From: ChocPot-Mid sp043804925
GTDB lineage: Bacteria; Bacteroidota; Ignavibacteria; Kapaibacteriales; UBA2268
Assembly (NCBI GenBank): GCA_043804925.1
Contig: JAZDIP010000002.1
Coordinates: 3,525 to 67,524, forward strand
Direction of reading: 5' to 3'
Length of the DNA stretch: 64,000 bases
A program made the translations under genes and the position numbers. The notes below the pieces were generated by a model that saw only the letters and a list, made by a program, of their open reading frames with translations, made no database searches and was not told where the DNA came from. Below are positions 25,719 to 32,888 of this stretch, piece after piece (the stretch's first letter is position 1; each line of letters opens with the position of its first letter).

Positions 25719-26855
25719 TTATAAACTTAGAGCGTGGTTAACCGCTTCCTCGTAAGTCAGGCAACTATTTTTTAACTGCAATTCCTGAGCTTTCCTATGC
25801 AATTCCAACCTATCAAGATTTATATTTCCAATTTTAGAAAAATCAGTTTCAATGTTCATGTTCACTTTTCCGTCTGCTGTCTGCCGTCTGCTGTCTGCCG
25901 TGAAACTATCCGAAAACAAATCACCCGACACCCTAGGCTTCATCCCATTAAACAACGCTATTAATCTTTCAACCATAGTATTCTTTCGTTCTCCTGTTTT
26001 TCTGTCTTTCTGTCCTTCGGTCTTTCCGTCATTCCGTCTTTCGTTAAACTCCAGATCGTCGCTATCAATAAGAATGAGAATATCAACCAACTCTTCTCCC
26101 TGAGCAGGAGTAATAATACCACCTCCTTCAAATTCAATCAAAGAATTTACAAACTCCCGGTACTCATTAATCCTAATACCTCTTTCCAACTCATCTTTCC
26201 TCATTCTCAGTTCCCTGTTCTCGTCCTCTAACTCACAAATCCTTTCATCAGTCATCCTGAGCTTGTCGAAGGATGAATTTGCCTTAGATTCCGTCTTTCC
26301 GTCATTCCGTCCTTCAGTCATTCTGTCTTTCCGTCCTTCAGTCATTCCGTTTTCATTAGTAATTAGTAATTCATCATTAGTAATTAAACTCCCTTCTCCT
26401 TTCTCCTTTTTCCCTTCTCCTTCAATTGTTAATTGTGAATTGTCAATTATTAATTCATTAAACTCCTCGCTCTCATCAAACTCCACATTCCTCAATCCCT
26501 TAACTGCCGGAGCAGAAGCTCCAAGCAAACCGACATGTCTAAGCATCAAATCAGGATATAAAGCAATTGAAATCTTTTTGAATAAACCTTTTTTCACTTC
26601 ATCAACTAAATCATTTGAAACATCTTTCAGCTTTGCTAAAAGAGTATTTCCTTTTCTTTTGAGAGTTTTTATCCAGCCGTAAGCCGGGTCATCTGTTTTG
26701 GGGTGTCCTTTAACGAGAGGTGCTTCATAAGAAGAAGATTCTTTTACTTTTCCGTTGTACAACGCCGCAATTTTATCGAGCATATCATCAGTAAATTTTC
26801 TTAGCTTGCCCGATGAGTCCTTATGCTCACCACTTTTAAATACTTCGAGCCACAT
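25719..26855 (-). CDS. Phage prohead protease/scaffold (Mu I-like) with repeat-derived insertions
   Basis: The 378-residue product starts MWLEVFKSGEHKDSSGKLRK. About residues 1-120 look like Mu gpI-type protease/scaffold: YEAPLVKGHPKTDDPAYGWI supplies the His and downstream acidic residues, and FKKISIALYPD ... LRHVGLLGASAPAVKGL the Ser-type region. Residues ~130-200 and ~270-330 are low-complexity and read as translated spacer words: ITNDELLITNENG, DRMTEGRNDGKTE, SSFDKLRMTDE, RRQTADGK. The C-terminal ~45 residues (EAVNHALSL end) resemble the scaffold tail. The order upstream of the capsid gene is as in Mu-like heads. The frame is intact, so the insertions may be tolerated in a disordered scaffold linker. 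The catalytic assignment is tentative. Confidence 0.75.
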   Translation of the reverse strand: MWLEVFKSGEHKDSSGKLRKFTDDMLDKIAALYNGKVKESSSYEAPLVKGHPKTDDPAYGWIKTLKRKGNTLLAKLKDVSNDLVDEVKKGLFKKISIALYPDLMLRHVGLLGASAPAVKGLRNVEFDESEEFNELIIDNSQLTIEGEGKKEKGEGSLITNDELLITNENGMTEGRKDRMTEGRNDGKTESKANSSFDKLRMTDERICELEDENRELRMRKDELERGIRINEYREFVNSLIEFEGGGIITPAQGEELVDILILIDSDDLEFNERRNDGKTEGQKDRKTGERKNTMVERLIALFNGMKPRVSGDLFSDSFTADSRRQTADGKVNMNIETDFSKIGNINLDRLELHRKAQELQLKNSCLTYEEAVNHALSL

Positions 26856-27356
26856 AATTTATTCCTTATTTTCTGTTTAAAAAAACTTTTATGGTGCGAA
26901 ATTAACGGCTGAAAAACAAGCCACAAGAAAAGCATTATAAAAGGATTTTGAAATAATTTTAACTACGTTTCGCAGACGGCAGACAGCAGACAGGAGGACG
27001 GAAGACAGAATTTTGTGTGAAAACGTGAGAACGTGAGAACGTGAAAATGTAGAATGTAAAATGTAGAATGTAAAATGTAGAATGGAAGGTAGTTGAACAG
27101 AGTTTTTGTCAGGATTGTTACACAGTGTCAATCTTAATGTACATCACAAGTTTATGCAATTGTGGCAGGTTTGGGAATTTATTCAGCAGAATTGTAGAAT
27201 TATAAATAGCCACTTTGTAATACTTTTTACCAATTTACAGTTGATTGATTGATATTTCGCTTTATTCCTCACTTCGCAATTATCTGGCATTATTTGTGCA
27301 GAAATGTAAGTATAAACTACTATGTTAAATATGTACGAAAGAAGGAGAGTATTAAA
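26856..27356. other. Intergenic repeat-rich region upstream of the phage cassette
   Basis: No convincing gene was found in these 500 bases. They contain CAGACGGCAGACAGCAGACA at 26973-26992 and tandem words AACGTGAG and AATGTAGAATGTAA at 27022-27085. From 27090 to 27350 the sequence is AT-rich and should hold the divergent promoters for the phage cassette (minus) and the island at 27357 (plus). I see no clear promoter boxes. Confidence 0.6.
27022..27085. repeat. Short tandem repeats (AACGTGAG, AATGTAGAATGTAA)
   Basis: Three AACGTGAG-like units are followed by about three units of AATGTAGAATGTAA. Similar words in inverse sense (CACGTTCTCACATTTTCACG) occur at 30498-30520 and 31068-31090, on the far side of the 27.4-30.2 kb gene island. 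Confidence 0.75.
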
Positions 27357-27530
27357 ATGTATCAAATAATATTATCAGCACACATAGCAATCATCAATAC
27401 TTTGCAGTGGTACGTTGACGAAAATTTGCTTGCGGGATATCTGGCTTTTCTATTTGCCAGCATAGCTGTTTATTCAGCAATTTCGAAAGTACATAAAAGG
27501 ATGTTCAAGGAAGAGAAAGGGAATAGTTGA
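27357..27530 (+). CDS. Small membrane protein, unknown function
   Basis: From the ATG at 27357 (GGAGAG a few bases upstream) the product is 57 residues: MYQIILSAHIAIINTLQWYV, a polar turn, then a hydrophobic segment (LAGYLAFLFASIAVYSAI) and a basic tail (KVHKRMFKEEKGNS). It is a one- or two-helix membrane protein with no recognised family. A longer in-frame start at 27249 lacks a ribosome site. It is the first gene of a five-gene plus-strand run. Confidence 0.55.
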   Translation: MYQIILSAHIAIINTLQWYVDENLLAGYLAFLFASIAVYSAISKVHKRMFKEEKGNS

Positions 27531-27602
27531 ATATTAAGAACTTATCAAAATATATTTTTTGAAATTAAGGTTAGATTTTGTAAATTAGAATTAAGGATAT
27601 AT

Positions 27603-27998
27603 ATGAATCATTTTATTATAAGAAAAAATAATGTTGATATTGATAGAAGGCAACAATTAAAATATTATTCATGGAAGAATAAGAACCACCCAACAGAAGA
27701 GGAAAATCTTTTATGGCAAGAAATACGTGATAATAAATTGGGATGGGAATTTGAACAGCAATATCCGGTTTATGAGCTTGATTATATTGTTGATTTTGTA
27801 TGTTTGGACAAGAACCTTGTTATAGAAGTTGATGGTAAAATTCACTATTCTAAATATAATAAAGAACGTGATCCAATTAGGACAAGAGATTTGGAAGATT
27901 ATGGCTATAAAGTAATACGGTTTACAAATGCTCTAGTAAAGACAAATATGGTATTAGTTTTAAGTATCATAAAGAAAAAATTAAATTATATTTGGTAG
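27603..27998 (+). CDS. DUF559 (PD-(D/E)XK-like) endonuclease-domain protein
   Basis: The 131-residue product matches the DUF559 family, relatives of very-short-patch-repair endonucleases. The helix HPTEEENLLWQEIRDNKLGWEFEQQYPV precedes the nuclease core YIVDFVCLDKNLVIEVDGKIH, where Asp, Glu and the following Gly-Lys give the PD-(D/E)XK pattern. It ends VIRFTNALVKTN. Proteins of this type are common, solitary and mobile in Bacteroidota; their biological role is mostly unknown. No partner methylase is nearby. Confidence 0.88.
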   Translation: MNHFIIRKNNVDIDRRQQLKYYSWKNKNHPTEEENLLWQEIRDNKLGWEFEQQYPVYELDYIVDFVCLDKNLVIEVDGKIHYSKYNKERDPIRTRDLEDYGYKVIRFTNALVKTNMVLVLSIIKKKLNYIW

Positions 27999-28064
27999 GT
28001 TTGAATCAGCCGGATTTTTATAGAGTATTTGAGTAGATAATGTATTTATTTTTTGGGAGGAGTC

Positions 28065-28436
28065 ATGAAAAGGAATCTATATTTTTTAGTGTCATTATTA
28101 TTAATAGTATTTCTTTCACAAATATTATACGGTAAAGATTGTAGCGAAGTTGTTGAGCATGCTGATAATGCTTATACATATGCAAGGAAGGCATCTCGTT
28201 CAGATGGCCTTGAAGAAGCAAAAAGATATGTAAAAAAAGCAATGAATGAAGCCGATGAAGCAAAATCAGAAGCTGATGAATGTGAATGTGATGAAGCAGC
28301 AAGTCATGCTGAAGATGCCTATGATTATTTAAGAAGAGCTTATCGCTCCGATGACTTGGATGATGTTCAAAGGTATGCTAAAAGAGCCATGTACGAAGCT
28401 GATGATGCTAAATCTGCAGCAGAAAATTGTGAGTAA
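28065..28436 (+). CDS. Small exported helical repeat protein
   Basis: The 123-residue product has a signal peptide (MKRNLYFLVSLLLIVFLSQILYG) and GGGAGG upstream of the ATG at 28065. The mature part is two copies of a ~47-residue alpha-helical unit: residues with YARKASRSDGLEEAKRYVKK and YLRRAYRSDDLDDVQRYAKR, each followed by an acidic, Ala-rich helix and paired Cys (CECDE; ENCE). It is probably periplasmic. I recognise no family. It is likely co-expressed with the two exported proteins downstream. Confidence 0.7.
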   Translation: MKRNLYFLVSLLLIVFLSQILYGKDCSEVVEHADNAYTYARKASRSDGLEEAKRYVKKAMNEADEAKSEADECECDEAASHAEDAYDYLRRAYRSDDLDDVQRYAKRAMYEADDAKSAAENCE

Positions 28437-28473
28437 TATACTTATAAAATAAATAATTAAAATGGGAGCAGTA

Positions 28474-28851
28474 ATGAAAAAGTTTATAATGATACTAATA
28501 GCAAGCATTTTTGTAATAACTTACTATTCTAATGCTCAAGATGGTTCGCTTGAAGAGAAGATTGATAAACTGGAAACTGAGCTTAAAAATAACAAAGAAT
28601 TAATCAATCTATTAATGGAAAGAATCCTTATTTTAGAAAACAAGCTTGATAATTTAAGTGCATTAATAAAAAATATTGATACTCAAAAAACTGTTGATTC
28701 ACTTAATCAGGATAATTCTGACGATAAAATAAAAAATGATAAAACCAAAGTAAAGACAAAGGTTCAGTGTAAGGGAAGGACTAAAAAGGGTAAACGATGT
28801 ACAAGGATGACTGATGACCCCAGTGGATACTGTTGGCAACATAAAAAATGA
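28474..28851 (+). CDS. Small exported coiled-coil protein with C-terminal Cys/His motif
   Basis: The 125-residue product starts with a signal peptide (MKKFIMILIASIFVITYYSNAQ). An EKIDKLETELKNNKEL... coiled coil covers residues ~30-75, and the C-terminal ~25 residues form CKGRTKKGKRCTRMTDDPSG followed by YCWQH. That gives a C-x8-C-x11-C-x2-H metal-binding pattern that recurs as a small module in Bacteroidota exported proteins (DUF5763-like, name uncertain). GGGAGC lies before the ATG at 28474. Function unknown. Confidence 0.7.
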   Translation: MKKFIMILIASIFVITYYSNAQDGSLEEKIDKLETELKNNKELINLLMERILILENKLDNLSALIKNIDTQKTVDSLNQDNSDDKIKNDKTKVKTKVQCKGRTKKGKRCTRMTDDPSGYCWQHKK

Positions 28852-28904
28852 AACTTAATTTAACTATAGTATTTGATGTTAAATATTAATATGGATCTTG
28901 AGTT

Positions 28905-30239
28905 ATGAAAAATATACCTAAAATTGTTAGAATATTTATTTTCCTATGGTTTTTATCTTCAATTACTAATACAGTTTTTGCTCAAAAAGAAAAATGCGTT
29001 GTAATTTGTCAAGGGAGATATGCCAAAGTTTATCATAGCTCAGCTAATTGCAGGGGATTGAACAATTGTCGAGGTGGTGTTATAACTGTAACACTTAAAG
29101 AAGCATTAAACATGGGTAGAAGACCTTGCAAAGTCTGTGGTGGCAATCCTTTTTATTGTGAAACCGGTAAATCAAAAGTTAATGAAGATTATTGCGAAAA
29201 GAAACTAAGCTACTTAGAAAATAAGTATGAAGGAAAAATAGAAAGTTTGAACAATTATATACTCCAATTGAAAAATGATAATGTCCAACTAACGCATTTT
29301 TGCGATTCATTGAAAAAGATAAACATAGCTTTAAACAGTCCATATAAAAATAGAGATACATTTTTAATAAGCGTTTATAATTATATTGAATTAAAAAAAG
29401 AATTTGACGAAAAACAAATAAACCTGGATAAACTTTACCTCGAATTAAAAAATGAAAGAAAATATCTTGACAAACAAAAAACTGAGTTATCCATACAAAA
29501 AGAAGAAATTAATGAAAAAAAGGAATCTTTAAAGTCAGCTGAGTCAAACTTTGAAATGAGGTACAATAATGCTCAACAAACATTAAAAACTGCAGAAAGT
29601 CTTCAAAATATGATTGATAAAAAATTATCTGAAATTAATGAAAAAGAAGACGACATCTCAGTTTTAAAAAAAAATTACGAAACAAAAAAAGGAGAGTTGA
29701 ATAATTTTGAAAATTCTCTAAAACGAAGAGAACAGCGTTTAAAGAAAGATATTGAAAACGCAGAGCATATATACCCGGAAAGATTCGCATTAGATTTAAT
29801 GGGGAATGTATCATATTTTGTTGATATGGAACCATCAGCAAATAGTGCAATAGATTTAACATTATCATTATTTTATAGATTTGATATAAATAAAGATATT
29901 GATAATAAAGATGAACGTGTCAATAAAGTCGGTTTTTCATATACATTTAAAAGCTTGGTTGAGACTGAAACTATTTCAAACTTTGGATATTTCCAAACAA
30001 TTAACCTTAACTTTGGCTTCAAGGAATTTTTTAGAATTGGCATAGGATATTCATACCTGCCTTCAAAAATCAATCAACAAATGATAAAAATTGTTAATCT
30101 TCCAGTAACTTTTATGATAACAAGATCCCCGTTTTTAATTGGTATAAAGACATCAATCAATTTTAATGAAAAGATGTATTACTTATATACGGATATTGGC
30201 TTATCCATCGGCATTGGATTTGATTTTTTAAGACTTTAA
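28905..30239 (+). CDS. Exported protein with Ada-like Cys motif, long coiled coil and C-terminal beta-barrel-like domain
   Basis: The 444-residue product has a signal peptide ending VFAQ. Next is a ~45-residue module VYHSSANCRGLNNCRGG ... LNMGRRPCKVCGG, which has the layout of small Cys zinc modules related to the Ada N-terminus (Cys, Cys, then CxxC). A long coiled coil spans about residues 95-290. The last ~150 residues (FALDLMGNVSYFVDMEP ... YTDIGLSIGIGFDFLRL) show alternating hydrophobics ending in an aromatic/Leu residue, as in outer-membrane beta-barrels. It could be an envelope-spanning protein. The metal-binding module placed outside the cytoplasm is unusual. Confidence 0.72.
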   Translation: MKNIPKIVRIFIFLWFLSSITNTVFAQKEKCVVICQGRYAKVYHSSANCRGLNNCRGGVITVTLKEALNMGRRPCKVCGGNPFYCETGKSKVNEDYCEKKLSYLENKYEGKIESLNNYILQLKNDNVQLTHFCDSLKKINIALNSPYKNRDTFLISVYNYIELKKEFDEKQINLDKLYLELKNERKYLDKQKTELSIQKEEINEKKESLKSAESNFEMRYNNAQQTLKTAESLQNMIDKKLSEINEKEDDISVLKKNYETKKGELNNFENSLKRREQRLKKDIENAEHIYPERFALDLMGNVSYFVDMEPSANSAIDLTLSLFYRFDINKDIDNKDERVNKVGFSYTFKSLVETETISNFGYFQTINLNFGFKEFFRIGIGYSYLPSKINQQMIKIVNLPVTFMITRSPFLIGIKTSINFNEKMYYLYTDIGLSIGIGFDFLRL

Positions 30240-30480
30240 CTTGGAAGATTGTTGTATGTAAACTAACATCCAATTAAATGAATAGTCTTCCCCGTTCTGT
30301 CTTTGTTACAACTGACAGCAAAAATCAGCGAAATCCAACAATCAGCAAAACTCTGCACTGCTCTTTTTCCCCCCCGTTTCGGGGACTGTCTGGCTGTGCT
30401 TGCTTGTCCCCCCTCTATCAAGAGGGGGTTAGGGGGTGTGTGGCTCTGTGGCTCTCTGTGAATTCTCAGTGTAACTCCGT

Positions 30481-30570
30481 GTAACTGTCTTTTGTTTCAC
30501 GTTCTCACATTTTCACGTTTTTGCTGTTTCACGATTTAAAATAAAAACCTTTTCAAAATAAAATAAATTA
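30481..30570. repeat. Direct repeat, copy 1
   Basis: GTAACTGTCTTTTGTTTCAC... through TTTTCAAAATAAAATAAATT recurs almost base for base at 31051-31140. Its 3' continuation (ATTACATTTCGCACCAATC ... AGCTCGTTCTTTGCAAAT) also recurs at 30946-30998. Confidence 0.9.
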
Positions 30571-30814
30571 CATTTCGCACCAATCTTGTAATTTCGTCCA
30601 GCTCGTTCTTTGCAAATCGAAGTGAAGTTCTCTTTGAGTCCTTTGTGCCTGCTCGGTACCCTCTGAGTTTAAAATTTTTTACTGATAACTGACAACGAAA
30701 AACAGATAACGATAGAAAAAAAATACGGCAATTAAGACACAATCTGTTATACACTGAAACAACAGCTACTTACAGTGTCATTGCTTAAAACTAATGACCG
30801 ACGTTTACGACATA

Positions 30815-30946
30815 TAAAAAAAAATAAAAGATAAAAAAAGATAAAAAAAGATAAAAAAGATAAAAAAGATAAAAAAAGATAAAAAAGATAAAAAAAGATA
30901 AAAAAAGATAAAAAAGATAAAAAAAGATAAAAAAAGATAAAAAAAA
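30815..30946. repeat. GATAAAAAA(A) tandem repeat
   Basis: About 13 units of 9-11 bases (GATAAAAAA, GATAAAAAAA) lie in tandem between two copies of the ATTTCGCACCAATC word. The array is a likely site of length variation. Confidence 0.92.
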
Positions 30947-31050
30947 TTACATTTCGCACCAATCCTGTAATTTCGTTTAGCTCGTTCTTTGCAAATTAAT
31001 TATTCTGTAAATTCTCTGTGTAGCTCTGTGCATCCTCTGCGGAACTCCGT

Positions 31051-31140
31051 GTAACTGTCTTTAGTTTCACGTTCTCACATTTTCACGTTTTTGCTGTTTC
31101 ACGATTTAAAATAAAAACCTTTTCAAAATAAAATAAATTA
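31051..31140. repeat. Direct repeat, copy 2
   Basis: This is the second copy of 30481-30570, differing at one or two bases over about 88. It then diverges (ACGTTTCATTACACTC instead of ACATTTCGCACCAATC). Confidence 0.9.
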
Positions 31141-31308
31141 CGTTTCATTACACTCAATTATATTTGTGGTGCCCGTTCTTTGCAAATTGATTTCGTAATA
31201 ATAAAAAAATCCCCTCTCGAGAGGGGTAGGGGTGTGTTCTTCCTGTTTTCTAAAGTCAAAGTTCAGACAAAAGATTAAGGATAGCAAAAAATAAAATCGT
31301 TAAATTGC

Positions 31309-31400
31309 GGTGAAATTGGTGAAACTAATTTTTTAAATTCCGATAATCCATAGATTGATAACGAATTACAAAATCCCTGAATTTCACCTTTCATTTCACC
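31309..31400. repeat. Inverted repeat with 57-base loop
   Basis: GGTGAAATTGGTGAAA at 31309-31324 faces TTTCACCTTTCATTTCACC at 31382-31400. The arms pair over most of their length. It may be a mobile-element end, an operator pair or a structured RNA; nothing decides. Confidence 0.5.
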
Positions 31401-31591
31401 GGCTCAGCTATCAAAAGAATATTAATTTGTTCCTTTAAACAATAATCGCCATAACCTGAACTTTTCGGACTTCTGCCATTGTTTACATTTACATCATTAT
31501 AAAAGCAAAATAAAAAAATTAATAAATTATTTTGGAATTAAATTTGAATTTTGTAATATGCTTTTTTAAACTTTTAAACTTTACAAACTAA

Positions 31592-32734
31592 ATGCCGGGA
31601 ATTTATATACATATACCATTTTGCGTAAAAAAATGCTTTTACTGCGATTTCTATTCTGTTGAGAAATTAACCGATAAAGATAAATTTTTGGATTATCTGA
31701 TTCGTGAAATCGAGTTGAGAGCGAAATATGAAAAATCACAAACTGAGATTGGGATAATAGATTCTGTTTTCTTTGGAGGTGGTACACCATCGCTTCTGAC
31801 TCCCGGACAAATTGAAAGAATAATTATTAAACTAAAAAGCACTTTCTCAATCTCAGACGATGCCGAATGGACAGTCGAGTCAAATCCGGGAACGCTTAAT
31901 TTGGATTCGTTAAATCAATACCGCAAATTGGGCATAAACCGAATAAGTATTGGTGTTCAATCTTTTGTTGAAAGCGAATTGAAATTTCTACAAAGAATCC
32001 ATGATTCTGATGAAGCTGTCAATGCGATTTCAGATGCAAAAAAAGCAGGTTTTGACAACAGAAATGTTGATTTGATATTTTCAATTCCAGGACAAACAAA
32101 AAAATCATTAGCTCTTACTCTCGAAAAAATTCAGCAACTGAAACCCGAACATATTTCTGCTTACAGTTTAATATACGAAAAGGGAACACCCTTATACGAA
32201 GCATATAAAAAAGGACAAATCAAAAAGATTGATGATGACGCGGATGCGGAACTCTATGAATTTTTATCAGAATATTTATCAAATTTGGGATATGAGCATT
32301 ATGAAGTTTCAAATTTTGCTTTACCGGGATACAAGTGCAGGCACAACCTGAATTATTGGGAAAATGGTTATTATATAGGGCTTGGACCCTCTGCCCATGG
32401 ATACTCAAAAGGTAGAAGATATTGGAATGTAAAGTCCTTAAAAAAGTATTATCAAATGATTGATGAGGATAAAATTCCTGAAACAGGAAGTGAAATTTTA
32501 ACAAGAGAAAATGAAATTAATGAAAGAATTATGCTTGGATTAAGGTCGCAAGGGATTGATTTTAAAAAGTTTAAAGAGGAATTTGATATTGACCTAAAAA
32601 AAATTAGGAATTTGCTCTTTAATGAATGGAAAATCAATGATTTATGCGATTACAATGACAAGTACATTAAGTTAACCCACAAAGGTTATTTTATATGCAA
32701 TTCTTTGATAAACCAGTTAGTTAAAAATTTATAA
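31592..32734 (+). CDS. hemW: HemW-type radical SAM heme chaperone
   Basis: The 380-residue product begins MPGIYIHIPFCVKKCFYCDFYS. The radical-SAM Cys triad is Cys11, Cys15 and Cys18 (CxxxCxxC), and GGGTPSLL lies near residue 62. The continuation SNPGTL, RISIGVQSF, IFSIPGQT and the C-terminal HemN-like domain (YWENGYYIGLGPSAHGYS) match the HemW group, which inserts heme into target proteins, rather than true coproporphyrinogen dehydrogenase HemN, which has a further N-terminal extension. The ATG at 31592 lacks a clear Shine-Dalgarno, as is common in this group of bacteria. It is a cytoplasmic protein. Confidence 0.92.
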   Translation: MPGIYIHIPFCVKKCFYCDFYSVEKLTDKDKFLDYLIREIELRAKYEKSQTEIGIIDSVFFGGGTPSLLTPGQIERIIIKLKSTFSISDDAEWTVESNPGTLNLDSLNQYRKLGINRISIGVQSFVESELKFLQRIHDSDEAVNAISDAKKAGFDNRNVDLIFSIPGQTKKSLALTLEKIQQLKPEHISAYSLIYEKGTPLYEAYKKGQIKKIDDDADAELYEFLSEYLSNLGYEHYEVSNFALPGYKCRHNLNYWENGYYIGLGPSAHGYSKGRRYWNVKSLKKYYQMIDEDKIPETGSEILTRENEINERIMLGLRSQGIDFKKFKEEFDIDLKKIRNLLFNEWKINDLCDYNDKYIKLTHKGYFICNSLINQLVKNL

Positions 32735-32783
32735 TAAATTGACCATTTCTGAAAATTACATGTTTTTCATTTTTAATAAATTG

Positions 32784-32820
32784 TTAAGATTGTATTAAGA
32801 AATTTAACAGAATTTTAACA
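32784..32820 (+). promoter_or_regulatory. Candidate Pho box upstream of the phosphate transporter
   Basis: Four hexamers lie on one strand: TTAAGA (32784), TTAAGA (32795), TTAACA (32804) and TTAACA (32815). Steps are 11, 9 and 11 bases. Direct TTAACA-like hexamers at 11-base phase are the known form of PhoP/PhoB binding sites in several phyla. The array ends 69 bases before the start of a PiT transporter. The regulatory role is inferred. Confidence 0.55.
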
Positions 32821-32888
32821 AAAAATTGCTAAATTGTATTACATATATAAACCTTATTTAAAAAATGTTAAAATAACTTGTAGGTACT

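Larger units (their letters stand above)
30240..31591. other. 1.35 kb non-coding repeat region
   Basis: I see no gene here on either strand; the short open frames are compositional artefacts. The region holds GC-rich palindromic words (CCCCCTCTATCAAGAGGGGG near 30409-30428 and CCCCTCTCGAGAGGGG near 31212), a direct duplication of ~90 bases (30481-30570 and 31051-31140), a GATAAAAAA tandem array (30815-30946), and an inverted repeat at 31309-31400. The final ~190 bases before hemW are AT-rich leader. Confidence 0.65.

Noticed and set aside
26263..26682. Plus-strand 139-codon frame (FPSFRPSVILSFRPSV...)
   Set aside because: It is the complement of repeat words inside the phage protease/scaffold gene; the minus frame has the phage homology.
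27022..27085. CRISPR-like repeats upstream of the phage cassette
   Set aside because: The units are 8-14 bases with no unique spacers and no cas genes in view; they are simple tandem repeats.
30747..30962. Minus-strand 71-codon frame rich in Phe/Leu
   Set aside because: It is the translation of the GATAAAAAA tandem array.
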